Of a DNA stretch of 64,000 nucleotides, positions 34,189 to 45,948 are shown piece after piece. Within the stretch, counting starts at the first letter, position 1, and each line of letters opens with the position of its first letter. This DNA comes from Hymenochaete sp. R1. Its lineage: Eukaryota; Basidiomycota; Agaricomycetes; Hymenochaetales; Hymenochaetaceae. The notes under the pieces are model-generated. The model had not been told where the DNA came from and made no database searches. It saw nothing but the letters and a program-made list of their open reading frames with translations. Position numbers and translations under genes: made by a program. Where the stretch lies: the NCBI GenBank assembly GCA_019400425.1, contig JAFREE010000007.1, positions 186,001 to 250,000 on the forward strand. The letters are read 5' to 3'.

Positions 34189-35012
34189 TTACTCCTCAGT
34201 TCGGCCGCAGCTCTTCACCAACTGTAAGCCGAGCTCAGTCAACCAAGACAGAACATATGAGCAATCTATAGCCACGAACCTGGTGCCTCTTCAGAGCATC
34301 CTTACGCGTAAACGTCTTCCCACAACCTCCATTGCAAAGGAACGGCCGCTCCCCGGTGTGGGTGTCCCGATGCCTATATTCGCGAGCTCAACCTTCAATG
34401 CCCCGGCGCTTATACATTGACAAACTTAACTCACCGCTTCAAGTCATGCATCCTGTTGAATGAAAGAGCACATTGATCGCAAGGAAAGGGGCGAGGAGGC
34501 GATGAAGTATCTTGACCATGACCGGGCTGGGCGTAGTAGTATTCCGAGGATCCGTTCATCAAGGTAGCACCATGAGGAGGCGCTGTGGTGTACTGTACCC
34601 CGCCGTGCGCCAAGCCATCGGTCTGCGATGGATATGGCTGCGAGTACCCACGTGAATACCCGTTCGACACAACAGACGAGTTGGCATAAAGACCAGGGGA
34701 TTGGTTGACCAGCGGCGGCGTGGCGCTCATTGACGTGGTACGGTGTCGAGAGCTACTCTGGTATTCAGCTGCGGAATATCCGGAGGTAGTCGGGGTATCT
34801 GCCCGGTGAGGGGTAACTGCATATGCACCTGGCACGTATGACTGGGAGTAACCCGGACTGACGTCTCGCCCGTAGTGGCCACTCGATGGAGGACGTTGGG
34901 GGCGTTGAGAATAATTGGGAACGATGGCAGATGTGGCGTATTGCTGGTACGATGGCGAGGAATACTGCTGCGCGTATTGCTGCGGATAGTGGGTGTAGCG
35001 GGAGTCCGTCAT
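34189..35012 (-). CDS. C2H2 zinc-finger transcription factor, two C-terminal fingers
   Basis: The ATG is at 35012. About 170 residues are rich in Tyr, Gln, Ser and Pro (repeats of YSQ, QQY and GYS), a low-complexity region like that of fungal activators. The first finger starts [19 protein letters not shown] and is interrupted by a GT-AG intron before [11 protein letters not shown]. The second finger is [21 protein letters not shown] last intron leads to [10 protein letters not shown] and a TAA at 34189-34191. The HTGERPF linker and two adjacent fingers at the extreme C-terminus indicate sequence-specific DNA binding. Targets are unknown. Confidence 0.82.
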
Positions 35013-37668
35013 TGTGTGAGGAAGGATGATGCGGCGGCGACGAAGAGCGGTGTCGCAGGGATATCGGAGCGAGGGTGGGATGTCAATGGGGCAGAGAGGG
35101 GGTAGAATAGCGCATGACTTTTATAGTCCGAGAACGAAAGCAAAGATAATAATCTGAAACTGGACTTAGGCAAGTCATGGTTAGAGCTGTGCAAAGTTGA
35201 GTAAATCTTAAGGAGCATAGCGTACTTGATTTTTTGAGTGAGCGGGTACGGGTGTCACGGGCTGCCCGCAGATTCCCGTAAAGGAATCAATCTGAGCGAA
35301 AGTTTCGAGGCAGAGAGGACTGTGGGCGAGAGCATCGGGGATTGGGCGACGCCAAAAGGAAAGTAGGGATGGATGGGAAAGAGAGAGTGGGCAAGAGCGA
35401 GCGAGCGATAGGAGCCGCCGAAAGGGACCTGAGCGAGCCGGGTTAAGGTAATGATGAGTTCGGTCCCATTCATTCATTCATATCGACACATGCTGATTGA
35501 TGCGATTATAGATGCTCCTCAAAGCCTTTGAATTAGAATTAATCATGACTCAGGCAGGAGATGGTCGATTCGATCCTGTCGATACATGCAGCACACCAGC
35601 CAGTCGTTGACAATAAAGCCCCCCCCCCCCCCTTCCCTCGTACTCGTGGCGCACAGGCCACCGGACTGGTGTCGTTCAAGGTACCGACAGAGCTTAGTTT
35701 AATGAGCGCCAGGACAGGTGTGGTCATTTGCTATTGCCATTGATCTTCTTGCCCTTGTGGCCAACGTGTAGCTGTAAGTGTTGAGCCGGACATGGTGGGT
35801 GGGATGAAAGGAAGAGATGTCGCGTAACTCATTGGGTGACCATGCTCTGAGTTCACGCCAAACGCCGTGCATGTTGAATACTCCTATTCCTTTACATCTC
35901 TACATTCCATTGAACAAGAGGTACGAGCTACGGCTCGATAAGAGCTACAATAGTATTCGGCACCAACATTCAGACTAGTTCCCTACAGTTAAAAAAAAGT
36001 AGCTTTCCGGGCTTTCGTTTATTCTCGTCTCTTGAATTCCATATCAGCCTTTCGGTCCTCTGACCTTACACTCTATCAATTTTCTTCAGCACGGTTTCAG
36101 CATCCGATTCAGGCCATTCAGACGCAGAACGCCGTGTCCTTTCTCGCATGTATTGCGTCCCCTGCTTCATCAGCGAGTAAGATCCACTCCAGCGTATCCG
36201 CAACTTCAACCACGAGCGATGCTTGAGTAAATCCCGATCAGATATTTTCCAGAGATATTCCTGCAATTAAATTTGAACCTTGCTTCGCTGAGGTTCCCTT
36301 GATAAAATGTGTGTATTTCGGAGACTGGCTCCGCATCTGTTGTCAGAGAAACATGCGCTCCTGGCTTTGCATCCGATTCAGGACAGTAATGCTCCTCCGC
36401 TTCAAGCCAAACGCGCACACCTTTACGCACCCATTTATCCCGTTCCGACCTCAATATGCCCCGAAAGCTATCGGCTTGGAACGGCCTGGCCATTCGGAGT
36501 GATCCAACCCGTCTCTTGACCGAACACCATCCCGAAGTCCGAGAGATAAAATCGTACATCCCGTTATTACCGGACACTTGCCACGTCCCATTACTTTGAC
36601 TCGGGCAGTCCGGCCCTCAAACAATAACGTCGAGTTGTTGGAATACCCGTTTTATTTCCCGATGTTCTAGTTCGCGTCATTGGCCTTCACGGAACGCCTT
36701 GCAGATCCGCATTGTCGTTGTCGTGTTCCGGCGTTTCGGTAAGATGAACCGACTTCCGACAAGAACACCGTATCTCGGATATAAGCTTGATAATCACAAA
36801 CCGTAAGGCAACTCCTTCGTAGTTTTCTTAGCCAATTTTGATGATTTGGGAAGGAAGACCAAGATAGAGTAAAGTATCAGCCGAGCAGCAAGGAATTGGA
36901 GCAACTCCGATTCGCTCCCCGACCAATGCTCAGTAGCAAGAGAATAACCCAGAGCTTTGTGGCCGTTGATTTCCAAACACCGATCAAGCCCAAGAAGTTC
37001 AAGTTACGGCGTCCGAATGATTTCAGACGATCCAGAAGATGTATTCGGATAAGTCCGGCGGAGATGGAGTAGCAGATAGGGTGAAAGAGGCATGGTAACG
37101 TGCCTACTACAAAGATTTTCCTCGCCTTGCGTGCGAGCAAAAGTCCGACGAAACTTAAAGCAACAAATGCTCTGTACACGTTTGTTTCCGTTCGGGGAAG
37201 GTAAGGTTCGGACACGGTACGGAAACAGCGGCGGAAACGGTGTGTAGGGTCATCGGAGAACTATGTAGTCGCCTGTCTATACAGAGGAATTGTCAGCAGA
37301 TTTGAGGACAAGTCTTGAGAAGATAAGTGGCTGGCCGTATGCTCCGATGCAGTCTATCCGCAAAAGAAACTCGTGTAAGTTGGTTAGACTAACTGAGAGA
37401 CTCGGTACTAGAACTGACTCAGAGGGAGGATGAAAAACGAGACGAAAAGTCTCCGAGTCCGACAGTGTCGCTGTGTTTGAAACAGATACTTTTCCCACGG
37501 CCACGTGCTGTACTTCTTGCAATCGTCATCGTGGGTTCTCGAGATCTTCTCCACTACTTGCTTTCCATCTCAAACACACTCTCTTCGAACTTCTTTCAAA
37601 ATTTATGTTTCACTGCGCTTCCGACGCCGACTCGAATACTATCCATTTCGAGCATTGATCTGCGAGCA
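35013..37668. other. 2.65-kb divergent intergenic region
   Basis: It lies between the starts of the C2H2 gene and the DNA ligase gene. Three weak minus-strand frames occur at 36206-36577, 36877-37215 and 37277-37522. They begin with GTG or other non-ATG codons and show no motif. A run of 14 C residues is at 35619-35632. The last 200 bp before the ligase start are open in the ligase frame but have no in-frame ATG. Confidence 0.45.
35619..35632. repeat. Homopolymer run, C14
   Basis: Fourteen consecutive C residues on the plus strand in intergenic DNA. Such runs are prone to length errors in sequencing. Confidence 0.85.
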
Positions 37669-40600
37669 ATGTCGTCTTCCAAGAGGTCGCTGGCTAACTC
37701 CTCGCCCGCGAAGAAGAGAAAGAAGATTCAAAGTGGTTCAAATACCCCTGGCAGTCTTGAGTCCTTCTTTGCGCGGTCGCCACAGAAAGGCGGGGTAGCG
37801 CCATGCAACGAGAGCCGAGACCGCAATAAGACTGTCTCGGAGCAAGGCCCGACGTCCGTTAATGATGATGAAGCTATGGCTATGGAACTTGCAGCCCAAG
37901 ATGGCTTAGACTTGGAAGCCATCCGCTCCCTTGAGGAAACTTGGAAATCAAGCCATAAGAAACCCCTTCAGGATCCCAGTTTGTCCCATGCTGAGCCCGT
38001 GGTTATCAATGTCGATGAGGAAATTACCGAGTCGGTCGACGGTGAGTCAATGGACGTTCGGCCTGTGAAAGAAATGCCGAAAAGTAATTTGCACCTTTTG
38101 ATTCCGTCGTTTCACCGGAGCCAGTAAAGTCGGAGAGCACGGTTCAAGGCGGAAGCTTAGCATCCAATCATCGGATATCGGAGGCTTCAGGCTCGAAAGT
38201 TACTACTGGATTTTCTACCAAGCTGCAGCAGAGATCAATTGATATTTCGGCTTACCCAGACCTGACGGCTGACCCGCTGACGCTTTCCGTCTCTATCTGT
38301 CCTTGGGATGAGGATGCTGACCCGAGCAAGGAATCTCGTCCCGCCCCGTACTCGTTTCTAGCACACACATATGATTCTCTTTCCAAGACAAGATCACGGA
38401 TTGTAATTACCAACATACTTACGAATGCGCTTCGCGCCATTATTCACCACGATCCATTGTCTCTCCTCCCAGCCCTTTATCTTCTCTCGAATTCATTGGC
38501 GCCACCTTATGTCCCGATTGAGCTTGGTCTCGGACCCTCAATTATCTCGAGAGCTATCCAACACGTTTCCGGTCTAACGCCAGCATCATTAAGGCGGCTT
38601 TATACGAGAACAGGGGATGCCGGTGATGTAGCATACGAGGCTAAATCCAACTTACGGACAATTATACCCCACGAACCTCTTACAATCTCGGGTGTATTCA
38701 CATCTTTATTAAAGATTTGTCGCTCAAGCGGGGAAGGTGCTCAAAAGCAACGACAGTCGATCGCAGAGAAGCTGTTGGTAGCGGCAAAGGGCGAAGAAGC
38801 GCGATATTTGGTACGCACAATGTCTCAGCACATTCGAGTGGGTGCAGTCCGCACCACAATGTTGACAGCTCTTGGCCGCGCCCTGGTTCTGACACGACCC
38901 AAAACAACTGATCCTGTCGAATCACCTTACTATGCCACGACCGAAATCATTTTGCAAGTGAAATCTTCCAATGGTAAAGGCAAGAAAAAGGAGGATGATC
39001 CAGCTAGGACTCTCGTTCTAGAGAAGTTTGAAAATGCCGAAAGCATCTTGAAACGCACGTACGTCCAGCACCCAAATTTTGATCACATTGCAACAGCAAT
39101 TCTCGAAGGTGGTTTAGAAGATCTTCCCGCGAAGGTACCGCTCACGGTTGGTACGTGATTAGATCGTTAATTCAAGGATGGGAATCTGAGTGCGGGAACC
39201 AGGAATACCTCTGCGTCCCACTTTAGGTTCACCGACCCGCTCTCTTGATGAAATCTACGATCGGCTCGGTACCCTTCCTTTCACTGCGGAGTTCAAATAT
39301 GACGGCCAGCGTGCACAAGTTCACGCCCAGAGAGGTGGCGATGGCAACCATCTCATTCGTATCTTTTCGCGGCATCTTGAAGAGATGACTGATAAGGTCC
39401 GCCTTTCTCTGCCATCGTCTCGTAATGCCGCTCAATTTTGTCCAAAACGTGCTACGTCGGTGACAATGTCTCGATTCCCCAAACATAGTATCCAGATATC
39501 GTATCTCTCGTCAAGCTGCTGTTCGAATCTCACGAAGATCTGGAGTCATTTATCATTGATTCCGAGATCGTTGCGGTTGACGTCACTGATGGATCGTTGA
39601 GAACGTTCCAGGAGCTCTCGAATCGTGCCCGCAAGGATGTCAAACTGGAAGATGTTAAGATCAATGTTTGTGTATTCGCGTTTGATCTCATGTATTGCAA
39701 TGGAAAGGTGCGGCCGTGGATTGTTATTGTTCTCTGCTTCGCCGTGGCTAACTTGTGTTCTATCTAGAGCTTGCTTGAGCAAACGTTCCGTGTCCGAAGG
39801 AAGAAACTAAGATCCCAGTTAACGCCTTTGATCCCGGAATCGCCCCTTATCTCAAGATTTCAGCATGTAGAATCATGCGAGAGCGAACATGGCCGTGAAG
39901 CAGTAGAAGAGTTTTGGCAAAGGGCCGTCGACGGCCGGTCCGAGGGTGTCATGATCAAGGTAAAGTCAGTTGTCAATTCATGTCTACAAATACACCTACA
40001 GTCATTTTTCAGCTCTTGGATAGTGGAGACGTATTAGAAAACCTAGCAGAAAGCGGAACAAAGCCCCGAAGAAAACCGCTCCCGGCAACTTACGAGCCCG
40101 GTATATTTTTTTCTCCTGGGCCTGGGGCCAAATCAGAGCCAGCGCTGACCTGACCCATTTCATAGATAAACGTACGTCTGCGTGGCTGAAATTGAAAAAG
40201 GACTATGTCCTTGGTCTTGGAGATAGCCTAGACCTTGTTCCGGTCGGAGCCTGGCATGGTAATGGACGTAAAGCTTCATGGTGGAGTCCAATCCTTCTGG
40301 CTGTGTGGGATGAAACTAGCGACCAGTTTGTCGCACTATGCAAGTGCATGTCTGGTTTGTTCGCGAACAGTCAGATACCATTATCATAGTCTCAGAGATA
40401 AATTTGCAGGTTTCACGGATGAGTTCTATAAGGTGAATGGTGTGTAGGCACGAACACCCACTTCCGACTGACAAATCATGTTAAATGAAGGCCCTGAACG
40501 AGCGGTTTACCGAGAACTCCGATACCTGTTCTCGAGAATCGTTATGGGGAATCAAGACAGGAGGTGAGCTCAGTCTACGACTCTTGTTCTGAGTATTCGC

Positions 40601-40985
40601 ATTAACCGCGAGCAAGGGTTGCGACCTCAGGTCTACTTCAAGCCACAGGAAGTTTGGGAAATTCGTGGTGCAGAGTGAGATATTTCGGTTTGGAAATACG
40701 ACATCTTTCATTTACTTTTGGTCTTTCAGCATCACTTTGAGCCCAATATCGGTCGCTGCCAAAGGCCTTGTATCTGATGACCGTGGATTGAGCTTGAGAT
40801 TTCCTCGCTTCATAAAGTTACGTAGTGATAAGGACATACACCAGGCGAGCACTCCAGAATTTATAGCGACTATGTGGAAAAATCAGGAAAGAAGAGGAAA
40901 GCAGACGAAAGGTCTAGATGAAGGAGATCTGGTGGACGTTTCCCCAGAGGCTAGTGAAGTTGAAGAGGAAGAGGAGGGCATATAG
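37669..40985 (+). CDS. LIG1: ATP-dependent DNA ligase I (Cdc9/LIG1)
   Basis: The enzyme seals Okazaki fragments and excision-repair nicks. The ATG at 37669 begins MSSSKRSLANSSPAKKRKK, a nuclear localisation signal. GSLESFFARSP at about 37753 resembles a PCNA-binding box (hydrophobic-x-x-FF) without the leading Gln. The helical DNA-binding domain covers about 38200-39150, including YVPIELGLGPSIISRAI. The adenylation domain contains motif I, KYDGQRAQVH, at about 39297, with the active-site Lys. It also contains FIIDSEIVAVD, the VFAFDLMYCNGK region, EGVMIK and WLKLKKDYVLGLGDSLDLVP. The OB-fold includes LSLRFPRFIKLRSDK, the conserved motif VI region. The protein is about 900 residues with an acidic tail ending at 40985, and about eight short introns are needed. 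All catalytic motifs appear intact. Confidence 0.93.
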
Positions 40986-41219
40986 CAGATACTGTATTAG
41001 ATTGCTGTTTTGGCATTTATTATTGGCAAGACTTGTCAACGGGCCTGATATTTTATAAGGGTATTCAATGACTACATATGATTTGGTTGTGCGTCGACCG
41101 TCAACAAACAGCACGACGGCAAATAGAATTTCCGAGACTTACGTGATTATCTTATCTCCAGAGCGAAACCGCGAGATGACCGCGATGATCACAACGACCA
41201 ACCATTTTCTCCCACTATC
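40986..41219. other. Short intergenic region
   Basis: The 3' flank of DNA ligase I and promoter of the CREG-like gene. Confidence 0.4.
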
Positions 41220-42212
41220 ATGCACTTTCAAAGCCTATTCCTATGTACTCTTTTATCAGCCTCATATGTCAGCTGTAAAGAGACCGTCAATGATGCAGGT
41301 AAATATGTCTGTCAATGGATAGAGTAATTCGCCCGTTCTAACTTGTCTGAAAGCTGTCCTGGCTCGGAAGTTGCTTGCTTCACCGCTCTCGATCGGTATG
41401 ATGGCCACCGTCTTCCCGTCAGGCTCGAATTTAGAAGGTTGCTTTCTACTCATGATAGACAGCAATTTTGACTAAGTTTCGGTTTCATGTGATAGGCGAG
41501 CCTTTTGCTCTCCAGGAATACTATGCAAGGCGCGTTCCTATATTTCTTTGGTCTTCTGTCTCTTTACTGAACTATATCATTATCATCGTCGTATTTTGCA
41601 TGACGCAACAGTTGCTACACGAACGGCTCCCTCAGTCTCATCTCCATGCCCATCTCCCGACACACCCGCAACATTCGACATTCGCCTTCCCACTCCGCCT
41701 CACTGTCTGTTTGGAGCTCGCCCCCGACTGCAAGTAGAGCACGAGTCTCGCTTATCGGGAACGTCACATTCCTGGAATCTCGATTTGCAGTGAACTCTGG
41801 GATTCAGGATTGTTACCTCAAGCAGCATCCCGATGCGAGGTGGTGGCTGCCGGACGACCCTGATGCAGCCCATACCGTATGTATTTCGTGAATGGTGCGA
41901 CAGTCTTGCGCTGACATCGAACTACCGGATTGCAGGCATATTGGGCAAGGTTTGACCCCCATGTATGTTCGAGCATTCTTCGAATTCTTACTTGTTGCTT
42001 ACTCTCTTGTAATAGAGCGTCTTCTTTGTTGGAGGATTTGGAGAGTAAGTACAACTGGTGATTCAAATCGAGAGCTTTCTTAGCGTTCTTCTTCTAGCAA
42101 ACATTATATTGGAGACGTACCGCTTGAACTCTTCCAAAAGTCAGGGGCAGGAATAGAATCATTCGCGGACGATGTGGAAGTGATGGTGGCGGAGATGCAG
42201 ATACCTCTGTAA
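41220..42212 (+). CDS. Secreted CREG-like FMN-binding split-barrel family protein
   Basis: The ATG at 41220 starts a signal peptide (MHFQSLFLCTLLSASYVSC). An exon junction at 41298/41354 gives KETVNDAAVLARKLL and then SIGMMATVFPSG. The next exons give GEPFALQEYYA, then SCYTNGSLSLISMPISRHT, the CREG/Pyridox_oxidase_2 pattern. The remaining exons give ARVSLIGNVTFL, CYLKQHPDARWWLPDDPD, AYWARFDPH, VFFVGGFGDKHYIGDVPLEL and a final helix, with stop at 42210-42212. CREG relatives adopt an FMN-binding split-barrel fold and are secreted or lysosomal/vacuolar, but usually lack clear enzyme activity. The intron at 41530-41611 appears to use a GC donor; a GT donor at 41551 is possible but would add residues that break the conserved motif. 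Confidence 0.82.
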
Positions 42213-42244
42213 CGCATATTTTGTACACGCCAACTCCACGAATC

Positions 42245-43775
42245 TCAACTCGACTTATCGAGTACCATGAGTAATACTTGCTCAAGCTCTTCTATACCTT
42301 CCCCTGTATCTCCAGACTTGCATTTTTGAAATACTGCTTTGGTCTTTGAAAGAAGTTCCCCATTGATCATAGCATTGGCCCATGGCTCATCTGGAGGATC
42401 ACCTTGCTCACGCTTCCTTTGCTCCAACGCCTCGAAATCCAAAATAAGGTAAAAAACGGCGATTAACGAACAAGAAGTGGGCTTAGAAGATGGTTGGGAA
42501 AGCTGATCCAGAATTTGAAAGATCCGCTGACCAGAAGGGAGATTCCAAGGAAATATTTGTTTTGGAACCTGTGTTTTTAGCGTTGATGACGAAGATGTGC
42601 CTTCATCCCGGCCTCGACGAGCCAACGGCTTTGCCTTCGGAGCATTTTGTGTTTGTACACCAGTTGCATGTAAGAGAAACCGTTCACAAATTGTAAGTCT
42701 GACGGCTTGTCCGCGGGCATTCCCTGGGAAGTCGTCCAGAATAAGTGACACATCCTCTTTTGAACACGATTGGAGATGAGAGCTGATTGATGTAAAAAGC
42801 CGAGCAACTGAGAATGATTTGGATGCGGTGAGGAGGATGAGCTATTCATTCATGTCAGCCTTTTTCTCTTGCTTAAGACGAAATGAGTGTACCAAAGACA
42901 ACAATCGTTTCCCTAGAAACTTCCTCTTGTTTGATTCCTGACGATAACACAGAAACACTATGTCCAAAATTGCATCCACATTCGACCGGGAGGCAACGTC
43001 GGTGGTGTGTGAGGGCCTGATTTGTGAAAGCAACAAGGCGGACCACGGTTCTGTACCAAACAACATATGTTCAGAAGTACGCATGTAGCCTGACCTCAAG
43101 TCCGCTTACCTTGCTTAGGTTTACATTCGGCTTGGTCGTGTTCGAATAGCAGTATGAACCATTCCAACAGGGCCCACGAGTGTTTTCCTACTATGGATGG
43201 AGAGCCCTCGGCGTCGTTATCCTGAACAAATCGCGATTCCTCGAAGTCGTCCTTTCTCGTTGATCGGAGCCGCCTGACCGTATCCGGCCGAAGGAGATCC
43301 CAACAGTCTATACATGACTTGACCACATATTCAGCCGTCTCTGCGAGAAAAGAGTCGATATCTTCATCAACATTGTTTCGGCTACCTTGCTCATAGAACA
43401 TTTCCTTCGAGATGGGCCGAGGGAAGTTGTCAAGTTCGTCTTTGGTGGGAGGATAAGACGGAATCGCCCTCCACAGGGCTTCTGGCGGTAGCTTTGAATG
43501 TGCGAGTTTAAAGAGCAGCTCTCGTGCCATTTCAGAATCCTTTGGTTTGGGGAGCATGACTGTCCTCGCGAGTCTTTTCATTTGAGGTTCACGTTCGTGC
43601 TTGCCCCGCGAGTCGGTACCAGCACCATTAGACCCCTCTTGACCAGGCGGAGGGTATAGTGTCAAGTAAATAAGTTGCCTGATATGAGGTCTAACAAAGA
43701 GAAAGCAACTGTGAGATGACTTCGCCAACTGAACCAAGACTACTAAGCTCACGGAGCAGGTCTAATGTCTTCCAT
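42245..43775 (-). CDS. Unrecognised protein, about 430 residues
   Basis: The model starts at ATG 43775 (MEDIRPAP) and crosses GT-AG introns near 43750-43690, 43100-43040 and 42885-42840 to a TGA at 42245-42247. It is tail-to-tail with the CREG-like gene, 32 bp apart. Visible features are a Lys/Arg-rich stretch around 43600-43560, an acidic middle region and several helices: PPEALWRAIPSYPP, FLAETAEYVVKSCIDCWDLL, SWALLEWFILLFEHDQAECK and SLILDDFPGNARGQAVRL. The C-terminal region (LIAVFYLILDFEALEQRKRE, then GIEELEQVLLMVL) is helical and acidic. The continuity of the frame across three introns supports a real gene. No domain or motif was recognised, and there is no signal peptide. Confidence 0.62.
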
Positions 43776-44201
43776 CGTAAGTTGACTTAGGGTCGAAATT
43801 CCTTTCTCATAGTGGCCTTCCTCAAAGCAACCATCGACCATACCACGTTGCAGCCTATGCATTTCCTTTTCGCTTCCCATACCGAAATCGAGCTTTGAGG
43901 TTGAAGAGTAAGCAGGTGCAAACTGAAGCTAGCGACATACGCGCTAACGTCATATACAGGTGGTTGTGACAACGAGTTACCCTTCGCGTGCGTTACAAGT
44001 TACAACAACCACGCTAACTTCATAAAATTACTTTCTTGACATAATTGTTTGCAGTACATGTATAAAAAGACAGTATCCAAGACTTTGTTGATAACTAACA
44101 AATAGTAGTGATATGAAACGAAATTTGAAAACGAACCAAGAAAGGGTGCAAAAGATATAGGGAGGTTGGTAACGAAATTTGTCCGGCCGGTTTCTGGCAC
44201 C
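43776..44201. other. Intergenic region
   Basis: About 430 bp with no supported gene. The promoter of the unknown gene and the 3' flank of the Clr2-like gene. Confidence 0.45.
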
Positions 44202-45106
44202 CTAAGAAGGTCTAGCCGCTACTGGTTGTTGCCAGACACGCACAGAAGTTGGGTCTTCATTCAGGTGCGTGTAATCCTTAGCAATGATCGGTGTGTCATG
44301 GTCAACCCTACGCGATGATGACGACGAAGCCCCGACCACATCTCTACGTAGCGACGACCCAATAGCCCGTGAACTAGCCACATGAAGATGGCTGGTCGCC
44401 TTCCGTAATGCTAGGGAGATCTCTGACTGTGGCACGCCAGAGCAGTAGTGGCAAGCACAACAAGGATTGCCTCTTTTGTCCTTCGGCTGGCCGAACGCGA
44501 GCCATTTTGCGTGGAAAGCAAACTCCTATATATGCTTTGAGCGTGCTTTGATTGTACATGACATGACGTGACTTGCCTCTGGAGAGCGAAATCGAGATAC
44601 GTATGCGCTTCCTGCACAACGATCAGCATCGTCGCTCGGCAAGTTGGTTATCAAGCGACAAACCGTGGAGATATGCATCCAAACGAGGATTGTGTTTCGG
44701 ACCTTTCTTATGAACGTAAAGCTTATAGTTGTCTGGAAATGAGAAAAGTCTATAACGCTTGTTACGTGCTTTCAAGAAACTAGATTAGTGCATTAGACCC
44801 GATGAAGCGAGATGGAATCTACTAACGACCTAACTTCCCTTCGTGGACGAGATAGTCTCCTAGCTTTTCAAGCCAATGGTTAATAGTGTCGCTGTCTGCT
44901 TCCACAGTGGCGTCAATTCTGTTTCCCCACAGGGTCGTTACTTGCCCGGGTTGAAGAAGACGATCTGGATCTCCGTCCGAGCTTTCAATTCTGAAGACCC
45001 CAGGAGAGCGCTGCCGGCAATGCGAAGGCTCTTTCTCGTCATAAATGCGTTTGAACTTCGACTGTACGCTTTGAAGAGTTGGTTTTCCAGAGCCAGAACG
45101 GGCCAT
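44202..45106 (-). CDS. Small Clr2-like (transcription-silencing domain) protein
   Basis: Four exons join to about 230 residues, from ATG 45106 to TAG at 44202-44204. The order of motifs resembles the silencing domain of cryptic loci regulator 2 (Clr2): W-L-E-K-L-GDYLVHEG, then YKLYVHKKGP, VSRFRSPEEFAFHAKWLA, and CCACHYCSG. In Clr2 the FRSP-x-E-F followed by a C-x-C-x-x-C cluster is a hallmark. Clr2 is a subunit of the SHREC heterochromatin complex in fission yeast. This protein is much shorter than full Clr2 and ends in a Ser/Arg-rich tail, so it is a Clr2-domain relative and not a clear orthologue. The intron at 44576-44526 has donor AG|GCAAGT and contains an in-frame stop if retained. It is divergent from the BolA-like gene. 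Confidence 0.6.
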
Positions 45107-45348
45107 TACAATATTGACAGATATTATTGGATTGTGGCGCGTCCGTGGGCGATGGTGGTTCTGTTCAACTTGTGTAGTAGTAAGCGTGGGCGAGTGGCCT
45201 ATGGAGAAAGGGTGTGATCCGCGCGTATTACATAAGTATGGTTCGAAGTACGGTTACATGACCCACCTCCCAAACCGTCCACCTCCCTTACCTTAGGCTG
45301 CTCATGTTCACACAGCTGCTCAGCCTCCGAACTCATTTCTGCCGAGCT
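45107..45348. promoter_or_regulatory. Divergent promoter between Clr2-like and BolA-like genes
   Basis: Only about 242 bp separate the two start codons, so the promoter is probably shared. No clear element was recognised. Confidence 0.4.
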
Positions 45349-45948
45349 ATGTCGACATCCTCACAAGTCATCTCAGGACCGGTTGAGACAAGCATTCGAA
45401 ATAAAGCACGTACTCCTACAAATGCAAAACAACACCAGCTTGTTGACTTGTGACGCACTTATTCAGTTGACCAGATTACTTTCGCCTAGTAAATTGGAGA
45501 TTGCAAATGATTCATGGAAACACAGGCACCATAAAGCGATGCAGGATCAGGGTGGTGGGGCAGAAACTCGTGCGCTTCACTTTTCTCTACTGGCCCAACC
45601 CCATTTTTTTGATTATCCGACACTCTAGATTTCACAGTATTTGTCGTCTCCGAAGAATTTTGTGGCAAGGTGATGGTGATTAATACCTCGAACGGCGCCA
45701 CTCGGTTAATCGAAGACTACAGATTTTGATGCAGAGGCACAGGATGATTCACCGCTGTCTGAGTGCTGAATTGGAGGGGCCAATACACGCTCTCTCGCTG
45801 GTAACGAAGACGGCTGCTGAGTTGACTGATGCTCATTTCTCTGCTGAGGATGAAGATAAGAAAGCCAAAGTGAGTGATCCCTCGCGTGAACGAACTGGAA
45901 TGAACTGTGCATTTTATCTCATATCAGAGCAGCAGCAACTTTGATTGA
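45349..45948 (+). CDS. BolA-like protein
   Basis: Five exons encode a protein of about 120 residues. The ATG at 45349 starts MSTSSQVISGPVETSIRNK. After an intron at 45406-45466 the sequence continues LTRLLSPSKLEIANDSWKHR, and the next exons give ETHFTVFVVSEEFCGK and then LMQRHRMIHRCLSAEL. GPIHALSLVTKT follows, then a last exon ending at TGA 45946-45948. These are the BolA hallmarks: the helix-turn with RHR-x-x-x, the VVSE-x-F-x-GK strand and HALS-x-x-x-KT. BolA proteins pair with monothiol glutaredoxins and take part in iron-sulfur cluster delivery and iron sensing. A targeting peptide is not obvious. The intron at 45406 appears to use a GC donor (AAA|GCACGT). Other introns are GT-AG. The extensive splitting hides the gene in a plain frame search. 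Confidence 0.8.

Noticed and set aside
36206..37522. Three minus-strand frames upstream of DNA ligase I
   Set aside because: None starts with a supported ATG and exon model, and no motif links them. They may be chance frames in a long promoter region.
37465..37668. In-frame extension upstream of DNA ligase I resembling a mitochondrial presequence
   Set aside because: The frame is open and basic, and yeast Cdc9 does have a mitochondrial form. However, the extension begins at GTG and contains no in-frame ATG before the normal start, so there is no direct support.
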